From positions 1 through 45,456 of the forward strand of contig SYAL01000049.1 in NCBI GenBank assembly GCA_005787585.1: 45,456 nt of DNA, written 5' to 3'. The notes under the pieces are model-generated. The model was given only the letters and a program-made list of their open reading frames with translations, was not told where the DNA came from and did not search any database. Source of the stretch: Bacteroidota bacterium. Its GTDB lineage: Bacteria; Bacteroidota; Bacteroidia; B-17B0; Aurantibacillaceae. Positions 1-7,555 of this stretch are shown one piece after another; the stretch's first letter is position 1; the number at the start of each line of letters is the position of its first letter. The translations under genes and the position numbers were made by a program.

Positions 1-329
1 AAAATAGCCCAGCCATATACTTGAGGAAAATAGTAACTTAATTCGGGAGCAGATAAATACTTAGTTTGACCAGAAGAACCATTATTTATAAAACATCTAA
101 ACCTTCCAGCGCCAAAATTATTTAATCTATCATAAACAACTAAATCTTTTTTACCATCATAATTTAAATCTGTACTAGAAATATTAGAATAATTAATTCC
201 ATTGGCCCATGGCATTTTTAAAACATAATTATTTTCGATAACACAAATGGTATCTCTTGCCACAAATAATTGACCAATACTAGCTTTAGAAAATAAAAAT
301 AAAATCAGAATAAAAATGTTTCGAATCAT
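1..329 (-). CDS. FG-GAP/VCBS repeat exported protein, N-terminal part only
   Basis: The reading frame starts at an ATG (complement of 327-329) and runs open off the left edge, so only about 109 N-terminal residues are visible. Residues 1-19 form a signal peptide (MIRNIFILILFLFSKASIGQ region: basic start, hydrophobic core, small residue before Gln). Around residue 53 there is a DLNYDGKKDLVVYDR segment. This is the Asp-rich calcium-binding loop of FG-GAP/VCBS beta-propeller repeats, which are common in large secreted proteins of Bacteroidota. The protein is therefore probably exported and perhaps adhesive, and in this phylum often a T9SS substrate. The C-terminus that would show a sorting domain lies outside the window. 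The gene is divergent from prfB across about 130 bases. Confidence 0.6.
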   Translation of the reverse strand, partial: MIRNIFILILFLFSKASIGQLFVARDTICVIENNYVLKMPWANGINYSNISSTDLNYDGKKDLVVYDRLNNFGAGRFRCFINNGSSGQTKYLSAPELSYYFPQVYGWAI

Positions 330-460
330 TATAATACAAAAATATAAAAATAAAAATCTTAAAACGAAGCAAGTTGAATGAAAAATAATTTAATAATTTA
401 TTTTTTAAATTTATTTGTAAAATTCAAAGTCATTTGTTTATTTTTTATACCTTTATCTCC

Positions 461-1550
461 ATGTTTACAAACGAACAATTAAAAGACTTGAATGATCGCA
501 GTATCGCGTTGAGGGGGTTTCTTTGACTACGATAGCAAGAAACATGATTTAGAGTTACTCGAAGAAAAAACTCTAGATCCATCTTTTTGGCACGATTCTA
601 AAAAAGCCGAAAAAATTTTAAACGAAGTTAAGCAAATTAAAAGCTGGACTTTTTCCTTTGATGAATTATCTAAACAGATAGATGATTTAAATACACTTTA
701 CGAATTTTTTAAAAGTGGCGATGCAACCGAAGAAGAAACTGAAAATGAGTTTCAACTTACTTTGAAAAAGCTAGAAGAAATAGAATTCAAAAATATGCTT
801 CGTAGCGAAGAAGATGGTTTGGATTGTATATTACAAATTAATGCTGGTGCTGGTGGAACCGAAAGTTGTGATTGGGCTAGTATGTTAATGCGTATGTATT
901 TAATGTGGGCTGAAAAGCACGATTTTAAAGTAAAAGAATTAGATTATAATGCTGGCGATGTAGCAGGAATAAAATCTATTTCTATTCAAATAGAAGGGCA
1001 ATTTGCATACGGCTATTTGAAAGGGGAAAACGGTGTTCATCGTTTGGTAAGAATAAGCCCTTTTGATTCTAACGCAAAACGACACACCAGTTTTGCTTCA
1101 GTTTATGTTTACCCAATAGTTGACGATACCATTGAAATAGATATTAAACCAGCTGATATCGAAATTTCGACATCAAGAAGCGGAGGTGCAGGGGGTCAAA
1201 ATGTAAATAAGGTAGAAAGTAAGGTTCAGTTAACACATAAACCAACAGGTATAGTTGTGGTTTGTCAGGTAGAACGATCACAACTTGGGAACCGATCTAT
1301 GGCCATGCAAATGTTACGTTCTCAATTATATGAGTTAGAACTACGTAAAAGAAATGAAAGTAAACGGGCAGTTGAAGATGGCAAAATGAAAATAGAGTGG
1401 GGGTCGCAAATACGGAGTTATGTTTTACATCCTTATAAAATGGTAAACGATCACCGTACTGAATTTAAAATAACAAATGCAGAAGCTGTTTTAAACGGTG
1501 ATTTAGATGAATTGATAAAAGTATATTTAATGGCCCTTGGTGGTAAATAA
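461..1550 (+). CDS. prfB: Peptide chain release factor 2, with programmed +1 frameshift
   Basis: RF2 recognises UGA and UAA stop codons and triggers peptide release on the ribosome. The ATG at 461 opens a 21-codon frame ending CTT TGA at 521-526. A +1 shift then continues from GAC at 525 to the TAA at 1548-1550, giving about 362 residues, the usual RF2 length. The shifted frame contains the RF2 stop-recognition motif SPF (in [12 protein letters not shown]) and the catalytic GGQ loop ([17 protein letters not shown]). Reading only the downstream frame would lose about the first 100 residues. The gene is followed after 14 bases by rsmA on the same strand, so the two are probably co-transcribed. 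Expression is self-regulated: low RF2 slows termination at the internal UGA and favours the shift. Confidence 0.97.
512..527 (+). promoter_or_regulatory. prfB programmed +1 frameshift site
   Basis: AGGGGG at 512-517 is a Shine-Dalgarno-like stimulator. It is followed by TTT and then the slippery CTT TGA C at 521-527. The three-base spacing between AGGGGG and CTT, and the C after the stop, match the classical bacterial RF2 recoding site. Slippage of tRNA-Leu from CUU to UUU puts the ribosome in the +1 frame. An SD-like element is notable here because most genes in this window show no SD sequence before their starts, yet the anti-SD interaction is evidently kept for this purpose. Confidence 0.95.
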
Positions 1551-1564
1551 AACAAATTTTTTTT

Positions 1565-2350
1565 ATGCAAGATTATGTAAGAGCAAAAAAACATTTAGGC
1601 CAACATTTTTTAACTGATCAAACTATTGCATTAAACATTGTAAATTCTTTATTAGAAATTGATAAAGTTACACCAATAATTGAAGTTGGACCTGGCACTG
1701 GTGTTTTAACACAATTCTTAATTAATTCGCAAGTACATTTTTTAGCCATAGATTTAGATACTGAATCAGTAAATTTTTTAAAAAATAAGTACCCTGAACA
1801 AAGCAGTAAAATTTTAATGGCCGATTTTTTAAAATATGATTTTAAACCTTTTATTGGAGAAAAATATAATCTGATAGGAAACTTTCCTTATAATATTTCT
1901 AGTCAAATTATGTTTAATGTTTTAGAAAATAAAAATCATATTAATTGTGTTGTTGGAATGTTTCAAAGGGAAGTTGCTATGCGTATTGCCGAAAAGCCGG
2001 GCACTAAAGTTTATGGTATTTTAAGTGTGCTACTTCAAGCTTTTTATGATATAGAGTATTTATTTACTGTGAACGAAAATGTTTTTAATCCACCACCAAA
2101 AGTAAAAAGTGCGGTTATTCGTTTAACTCGAAATAATGTAAATAAATTAGATTGTGATGAGATTTTATTTAAAAAAGTAATTAAAACAGCTTTTAATCAA
2201 AGAAGAAAAACTATTCGAAATTCAGTGAGAAGTTTATTTAACAATAATAATTTGCGAAATCCATTATTGGATAAAAGACCAGAACAATTATCTGTTTCTC
2301 AATTTGTAGAGCTAACTCAATTTATTGATGAGTCTTCAAAATCAGTATAA
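1565..2350 (+). CDS. rsmA: 16S rRNA (adenine1518/1519-N6)-dimethyltransferase
   Basis: RsmA (KsgA) dimethylates two adjacent adenines in the 3'-terminal hairpin of 16S rRNA during late 30S assembly, using S-adenosylmethionine. The 261-residue product has the family start (RAKKHLGQHFL, residues 6-16), the SAM-binding loop EVGPGTGVL at about 40-48, and the catalytic motif NFPYN at about 106-110, the common variant of NLPYN. The C-terminal domain contains the family's NQRRKTIRNS segment. It lies 14 bases behind prfB. Its last 34 bases overlap the 3' end of the convergent glycosyltransferase gene. Confidence 0.96.
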   Translation: MQDYVRAKKHLGQHFLTDQTIALNIVNSLLEIDKVTPIIEVGPGTGVLTQFLINSQVHFLAIDLDTESVNFLKNKYPEQSSKILMADFLKYDFKPFIGEKYNLIGNFPYNISSQIMFNVLENKNHINCVVGMFQREVAMRIAEKPGTKVYGILSVLLQAFYDIEYLFTVNENVFNPPPKVKSAVIRLTRNNVNKLDCDEILFKKVIKTAFNQRRKTIRNSVRSLFNNNNLRNPLLDKRPEQLSVSQFVELTQFIDESSKSV

Positions 2351-3498
2351 CAATCGTTTAAATATTTACCAACTACTTTATAGCTAGCATTTTTATTAAT
2401 AAATTCTACCATTTCATCTGTATTAAAATTTAAATGGCCTTTTAAAAATTCTGTAAGTAGATTAGTTAATTTTATTTCATCGCCCGGTGTAACTAATTTA
2501 CCAAACGAATCTTTTATCAAATATGGAAGTTGCCCCACGGTACTTGAGAAAACTGGAAGCCCTGAAGCCAAGGATTCAAGAACAACTACCGGCATTCCTT
2601 CAAAATGGCTAAATAAAATTAAGGCATGAGCTCTTTTCATATAATCGGCAACCTCAATTGGCGTTTTTTCTCCCAAAAAATAAATATTGTTTAATCCCAA
2701 TTCTTTTGAAAAATCAACATAAAAATTTACTAATTCATTTGTTCCGCCAATAAAATAAAAATCAATCTCATGATTAGTCCCTTGTAATTTTTTTAAAACA
2801 CGCAATATCCCCATAATATTTTTTTCCCTTTCTATCAATGAAGACACATGCAATAACATTGGCTTTTTAGATTTTAATTGTGTGTTTGGAAAAAAAATGT
2901 TTGTGTCAACTACATTATAAAGTAATTTATAATTTCCAATCAACTCATTTTCTTGCATTGCCAGTTTTTGTTTTTCAGAAACATAAAAAATTTTTTCAGC
3001 TAAGGAAATATTTTTTTTTGTAATATATTTTAATAAAAAGCCTTTGTAATTTCCGTCTTCAGATAAATAACCACTCCAATGCTCAACAATAGTATAAGGC
3101 ACCTTAAATTTTTTTCTAAATAATGGTAAGACTAAAGCTGCAGGAAAAATAGTATTTAATTGAATTCCTTTAATTGAATAATTTGATAAAATTAATTCAT
3201 TAAGAAGTTTTTTGTATGAAGACTTAAATCTAATTATTTTAATAAGTGCAGATATAATTGGAAAAAAAAATATTGTTTTTTTGTAAGAAATTATCCACTC
3301 TTCAAAATTTTTATTAATTATATTTTTTATAACTTGATCTTTATTTTTTTCTGAACTAGAATAAGCATAAACTAAAATTACTTGATTATATTGACTAAGA
3401 GCAAGGGCGTGATTTTTAATAAAAATTCCATGATTTGGATTAGATGGTATTGGGTACCAGGAGGCCAAAAAAAGTATTGTTGGCTTTTTAGGATTCAT
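2317..3498 (-). CDS. GT4-family glycosyltransferase
   Basis: This 393-residue protein has the two-domain GT-B layout of family 4 glycosyltransferases. The acceptor-side N-terminus is ASWYPIPSNPNHGIFIKNHA. In the C-terminal nucleotide-sugar domain, LLHVSSLIEREKN (about 218-230) and FSHFEGMPVVVLESLASG carry the retaining E-x7-E motif. Such enzymes transfer a sugar from an NDP-sugar to a lipid-linked or polysaccharide acceptor at the inner membrane. The exact sugar and acceptor cannot be read from the sequence, and no polysaccharide cluster surrounds it. The start ATG is at 3496-3498. The 3' end overlaps rsmA tail-to-tail by 34 bases. Confidence 0.85.
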   Translation of the reverse strand: MNPKKPTILFLASWYPIPSNPNHGIFIKNHALALSQYNQVILVYAYSSSEKNKDQVIKNIINKNFEEWIISYKKTIFFFPIISALIKIIRFKSSYKKLLNELILSNYSIKGIQLNTIFPAALVLPLFRKKFKVPYTIVEHWSGYLSEDGNYKGFLLKYITKKNISLAEKIFYVSEKQKLAMQENELIGNYKLLYNVVDTNIFFPNTQLKSKKPMLLHVSSLIEREKNIMGILRVLKKLQGTNHEIDFYFIGGTNELVNFYVDFSKELGLNNIYFLGEKTPIEVADYMKRAHALILFSHFEGMPVVVLESLASGLPVFSSTVGQLPYLIKDSFGKLVTPGDEIKLTNLLTEFLKGHLNFNTDEMVEFINKNASYKVVGKYLNDCYTDFEDSSIN

Positions 3499-3569
3499 TT
3501 AAACGAAATATTTGTTCGAAAAAATTGAATTTAAAATAATCTGAATGATAAAAATAAAGTTTATAAGTA

Positions 3570-4187
3570 TTATTTGAATAGGCCATTTAATTCGGCGTCG
3601 ATTAAACGAATTACTTTACCTAAATCTTCTTTATTTTCGCTAAAGTTAACATCATCTACATCAATCACTAAAATTTTACTTGATTCGTATGATGAAAACC
3701 AACCTTCATAACGTTCGTTCAAGCGTTTTAAGTAATCTAAGCGTATGCTATTTTCGTAATCTCTACCACGCTTTTGAATTTGTTTTACTAAGGTGGGAAC
3801 ACTTGCGCGTAAATAAATAATTAAATCGGGAGCTTTAATTAAACTTTCCATTAGCTTAAATAAAGAAAAATAATTATCATAATCACGTGATGTCATAAGA
3901 CCCATTGCATGAAGATTAGGTGCAAATATATAAGCGTCTTCATAAATTGTTCGATCTTGAATAACGGTATGCTTTCCTTTTCTAATATCTAAAATTTGAT
4001 TAAAACGATTATTTAAAAAGTACACTTGTAAATTAAATGACCAACGTTGCATGTCTTCATAAAAATCATTTAAATAAGGATTATCATCCGCATCCTCGTA
4101 ATGAGCATGCCATTTATAATGTTTAGCTAATAATGATGTTAAAGTTGTTTTTCCTGACCCAATGTTTCCAGCTATCGCAATGTGCAT
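3570..4187 (-). CDS. Deoxynucleoside kinase (dNK/dGK-dAK family)
   Basis: The enzyme phosphorylates deoxynucleosides with ATP for salvage of DNA precursors. The 205-residue protein starts with a P-loop (GNIGSGKT, residues 7-14). It has the family's DR-containing segment DRTIYEDAYIF at about 78-88, which binds the base and sugar, and an arginine-rich lid around RGRDYE. The length fits bacterial dGK/dAK-type enzymes, which are widespread in Bacteroidota. Substrate preference (purine or pyrimidine) cannot be decided here. It appears to be a single-gene unit, 71 bases upstream of the glycosyltransferase on the same strand. Confidence 0.88.
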   Translation of the reverse strand: MHIAIAGNIGSGKTTLTSLLAKHYKWHAHYEDADDNPYLNDFYEDMQRWSFNLQVYFLNNRFNQILDIRKGKHTVIQDRTIYEDAYIFAPNLHAMGLMTSRDYDNYFSLFKLMESLIKAPDLIIYLRASVPTLVKQIQKRGRDYENSIRLDYLKRLNERYEGWFSSYESSKILVIDVDDVNFSENKEDLGKVIRLIDAELNGLFK

Positions 4188-4264
4188 ATGAATTGATTAA
4201 ATATAATACACTAATATAAAACAAATTTTAAAAAAAAACAATATTAAACATTATAAACATGATT

Positions 4265-5281
4265 TTATAAATAATTTTTTTCGGATAAGTAAATCTTGCA
4301 TATTTCTTTAATAACCTGATTAATAGGCATAATTTGTCTTTTTGTAAAAGCTAATATTTTTTGATTTGAAAATATTTGAACATTAAATGCAGAATTAATC
4401 ATAGTGGAACTAATTATTGGAGGTTTTTTCGTAAAAATTGAAGCTATTTGTGAAGCTAGTCTCACTAATTTCATCAACAATTTAGATATTTTAATTGATG
4501 GGGGTGTTTTATTTAGTTGTTTTTGAATTTCGCTTAAAATAAAATGATAGCTGTAATTATTTTCGATAATGATGTAACGTGAACCAAATTTTTTAGCGGA
4601 AACCAATTCTATCATAATAGCAGATAAATCAAAGGCGCCAATATATGCAGAACTCCCATCGGTGTAAAATTTATTTCCTTTAAAGCATGTGTTAAATAAA
4701 ACTGAACTACTTTGATTCCAAAATCCTGGAGATAAGACAATGCCGGGATTTACTATAACTGCAGATAAACCTTCTTCTATTCCACGCCAAACTTCACGTT
4801 CAGCATTATACTTGCTCATACTGTAATCACTTTCTTTACCCGATTTTTTCCAAAAAACATCTTCGTTTAATGGCAATTTATAATCTAAATTGTTAATAGT
4901 ACTTATTGAACTTACATAACAGAGTGATTTTATATTTTTATTTAAACAAGCATTAACAATATTGGTTGTGCCAATTTCATTTATTTGATAAAGTTTTATT
5001 TTGTCTTTTTTATTAAAAGATACCATACCCGCACAATGATAAATACAACTTACGTTTTCTAAAGCAGTTTCGATTGAATAAATATCAAGTAAATCAATAT
5101 CTATCCATTTTATTCTATCAAATAGTTCTTGATAATTATTGCTATAATATGAAAAAAGTTTTTTTACTTTTAAAATATCGCTTTGTTTTTGTTTACCAGC
5201 AATAACGAGTTCATTGCTTTGTAATAGATTAAAAACAACATGACTTCCAATTATACCGGTTGCACCGAGAACTAAATTCAA
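4265..5281 (-). CDS. NAD(P)-dependent epimerase/dehydratase, extended SDR family
   Basis: The 338-residue protein begins with a Rossmann glycine motif (LGATGIIGSH, residues 5-14). The SDR catalytic residues are seen as CYVSSIST (Ser near 124-125) and YSMSK (Tyr153, Lys157). The overall pattern resembles 3-beta-HSD/dihydroflavonol-reductase-like extended SDRs, which reduce or epimerise small metabolites or sugar nucleotides with NAD(P)H. The substrate is unknown. The gene is 10 bases downstream of the PAP2-like membrane protein gene, which in turn overlaps gpsA. This suggests one three-gene transcript possibly linked to glycerolipid or envelope metabolism; that link is inference from position only. 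Confidence 0.8.
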   Translation of the reverse strand: MNLVLGATGIIGSHVVFNLLQSNELVIAGKQKQSDILKVKKLFSYYSNNYQELFDRIKWIDIDLLDIYSIETALENVSCIYHCAGMVSFNKKDKIKLYQINEIGTTNIVNACLNKNIKSLCYVSSISTINNLDYKLPLNEDVFWKKSGKESDYSMSKYNAEREVWRGIEEGLSAVIVNPGIVLSPGFWNQSSSVLFNTCFKGNKFYTDGSSAYIGAFDLSAIMIELVSAKKFGSRYIIIENNYSYHFILSEIQKQLNKTPPSIKISKLLMKLVRLASQIASIFTKKPPIISSTMINSAFNVQIFSNQKILAFTKRQIMPINQVIKEICKIYLSEKNYL

Positions 5282-5291
5282 AATAATTTAT

Positions 5292-5972
5292 TTATGCAAA
5301 TATTATTTTTTGAAAACTCAAAAATAAACTAATTTGTACAATAAATCCTAATAAAAATCCTATGTACAACTGGTAAGGCTTATGTTCATTTAATATTAAG
5401 CGCGCAGAGCCAACTAAGCCTGATATTAAAATAATAATAATATAAAATAATATCATATCAAATTTTATAAGTTGAGAAACAGATATAATTAAGCCAAAAA
5501 GACCACCTAAGCCTACCATGTGAGCGCTTATTTTAGTTTTAAAATTAATTAAGGATGTTAGTAAAATAGCAATTCCACCTCCTAAAATAAAAATTTTTAT
5601 ACTATTCCAAATATTTACATCTAAAAGTAAATAAAATAATCCGAAATAAAATAATGCTGTTATGAAATACGGATAGATTCTATCGCTTGGTTTAGAAAGG
5701 TGAATACTTGGGATGCGCTTTAACTTATATAAAATAAAAATATATATTGCTGGAAAAATCATTGAAAAAAAAAATACGAAAAATGAGATTCTCCATTTTG
5801 TATTTAAAGGAGTAAGATAATCATAAACCGTATTTTGGATACAAAAAAATAATAGTAAACAACCATAGGTGGCCATGATTAATGGATGAAAAACAATAGA
5901 AATAAATAACGCAAAATTTCTCAAAATGTTAAGATAATAAATTTGATAAATTGATAATTTCTTTACGCACAT
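5292..5972 (-). CDS. Multi-pass membrane protein, PAP2-like
   Basis: About 226 residues with roughly six hydrophobic segments. In the second half, KISAHMVGLGG and then SARLILNEHKPYQLYIG resemble the SGH and SRxxxxxH...G motifs of PAP2 lipid phosphatases, but the first lacks the usual PSGH form. It may be a divergent PAP2-fold phosphatase acting on lipid pyrophosphates or phosphatidate at the inner membrane; this is a motif-based suggestion only. The ATG at 5970-5972 would overlap the gpsA end by 44 bases. A TTG at 5922-5924, just past the gpsA stop, is an alternative start that would remove 16 residues. It lies between gpsA and an SDR gene on the same strand. Confidence 0.6.
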   Translation of the reverse strand: MCVKKLSIYQIYYLNILRNFALFISIVFHPLIMATYGCLLLFFCIQNTVYDYLTPLNTKWRISFFVFFFSMIFPAIYIFILYKLKRIPSIHLSKPSDRIYPYFITALFYFGLFYLLLDVNIWNSIKIFILGGGIAILLTSLINFKTKISAHMVGLGGLFGLIISVSQLIKFDMILFYIIIILISGLVGSARLILNEHKPYQLYIGFLLGFIVQISLFLSFQKIIFA

Positions 5973-6918
5973 CTTTATTTTGATAAATTATGTTATAAAC
6001 TGCGTTTGTGATAGGTAAATGAACTTTAAGTTTTTTATTTATTTCGTAAACACATTTTACAGCGAAATAGCCCTCTGCGATCATATTCATTTCTAGTTGG
6101 GCTTGTTTTATACTATAACCTTTTCCTAGCATATTGCCGAACATCCTATTTCGACTAAATTGTGAATATGAAGTAACAATTAAATCACCTAAATAAGCCG
6201 AAGCATTAATGTCTCGATTAATTGGATGAACAGCATCAACAAAACGTTTTATTTCTTGAATGGCATTACTTACTAATACAGCTAAAAAATTATCACCATA
6301 TCCAAGTCCATGACAAATTCCACCCGCTAATGCTATAATGTTTTTTATTACGGCTGAATACTCTGTACCATAAATATCATCACTAACTGATGATTTTAAA
6401 TATCTGCAATTGAGTATATCGCTTAATACTTTTGCTTTAATTGTATCAATTGAGGCAATAGTCAAGTAGCTTAATTTTTCGAGCGCAACCTCCTCGGCAT
6501 GGCAGGGTCCAGTTATAACTCCAATATTTTCTAAAGGTACTTGATAAATTTTATTCAAATACTCTCCAACTATTAAATTATGTTCAGGTATTATACCTTT
6601 AATAGCTGAAAAAATAGTTTTATTTTTCAAATCATCATTGGTTATTTCTTTAAACGAGTCGTTCAAAAAAGCAGAAGGTATAGCTAAAATTATAAGGTTT
6701 GAATTACTTATACAATCAGTAATCGAGTTAAAAAAAGTAATAGAATCGGTATTAAACTCTATTGATCTTAAATAGCGTGGATTATTTTTATATTCTTTAA
6801 AATAATCGCAATCTTCTTGCTTACGAATATACCAATTAATATGGTTAGTGCTATTTAATGTTAATTTAGCTAATGCTGTGGCCCAACTTCCACTACCGAT
6901 GATTGCAATTTTTATCAT
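5929..6918 (-). CDS. gpsA: Glycerol-3-phosphate dehydrogenase [NAD(P)+]
   Basis: GpsA reduces dihydroxyacetone phosphate to sn-glycerol 3-phosphate, the backbone for phospholipids. The 329-residue product has the N-terminal dinucleotide motif IIGSGSWATALA (6-17), the GPCHAEE segment (about 137-143), the catalytic lysine in SAVIKNIIALAGG (Lys192), and the C-terminal signature GYGDNFLAVL and SRNRMFG. Length and motifs are normal. It is the first gene of a probable operon with the PAP2-like membrane protein and an SDR, consistent with a membrane-lipid role. Confidence 0.95.
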   Translation of the reverse strand: MIKIAIIGSGSWATALAKLTLNSTNHINWYIRKQEDCDYFKEYKNNPRYLRSIEFNTDSITFFNSITDCISNSNLIILAIPSAFLNDSFKEITNDDLKNKTIFSAIKGIIPEHNLIVGEYLNKIYQVPLENIGVITGPCHAEEVALEKLSYLTIASIDTIKAKVLSDILNCRYLKSSVSDDIYGTEYSAVIKNIIALAGGICHGLGYGDNFLAVLVSNAIQEIKRFVDAVHPINRDINASAYLGDLIVTSYSQFSRNRMFGNMLGKGYSIKQAQLEMNMIAEGYFAVKCVYEINKKLKVHLPITNAVYNIIYQNKDVRKEIINLSNLLS

Positions 6919-6995
6919 TGATAATTATTTGAGGTTGAATTTACACAAAAATTATATTATAGTCGTCTAAATTTCTAACTCCAATTTTATTAGAG

Positions 6996-7382
6996 TTAAT
7001 TATAATCCTTAGGGCTTATTTTAAATGTATAAATGTGTCTTTTATATTTATCCAAATAAAGATAATCGATATTTGTTTGATTATTTCTTAATTTTTTCAT
7101 TTCTGAACTGATTTTTATTGCACTCAAAATTCCGGGCCAAAGCGCTAATTTAAATTTTGTAGTATCAACATTTTGAACAGATAAATTTATAAGTGTAAAT
7201 TTATAAATAATTTTATTTGGTTCATTAAATTCTAGGCCGTCAAATTTTGTTTCTGAATCAATCATTTTTGGACTTTTTTTATTTATATCTTCAACAATTT
7301 TTTTTAAATCTGCTTGATTATTTGATTCTTGACAGTTACTAAAAGATAATATAATAAAAAAAATAAAAATGTTTAAACGCAT
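6996..7382 (-). CDS. Small predicted lipoprotein of unknown function
   Basis: A 128-residue protein with a short signal peptide ending in a lipobox (LSFSNC, Cys at 17), so it is probably lipid-anchored in the envelope after signal peptidase II cleavage. No known domain is recognised. The mature part is predicted mixed alpha/beta with several Lys and Asp residues and no conserved metal motif. An AT-rich inverted repeat with GTTTAAAT/ATTTAAAC arms at 7394-7421 lies just upstream of its start and might be an operator, but in such AT-rich DNA this could be chance. It stands alone between gpsA and feoB. Confidence 0.6.
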   Translation of the reverse strand: MRLNIFIFFIILSFSNCQESNNQADLKKIVEDINKKSPKMIDSETKFDGLEFNEPNKIIYKFTLINLSVQNVDTTKFKLALWPGILSAIKISSEMKKLRNNQTNIDYLYLDKYKRHIYTFKISPKDYN

Positions 7383-7555
7383 TTTAAGAGTATGTTTAAA
7401 TTTATTTATATTTATTTAAACCTCATAAATATTATTGATATTTTAATTAATTTTTTTTAACTAATCTTCAGTAGAGCTTATATCTTTATTTTCTTTTGTG
7501 CAATTGATATATTTATCTTCTCAGTATTTTTACTATTATATATTTTTATAATTTT

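Noticed and set aside
461..526. Apparent nonsense mutation early in prfB
   Set aside because: The TGA at 524-526 is the conserved programmed frameshift site, not a lesion; the downstream frame is intact.
7394..7421. GTTTAAAT/ATTTAAAC palindrome as a firm regulatory site
   Set aside because: Composed almost only of A and T with a 12-base gap; noted in the neighbouring gene entry but not strong enough as a separate feature.
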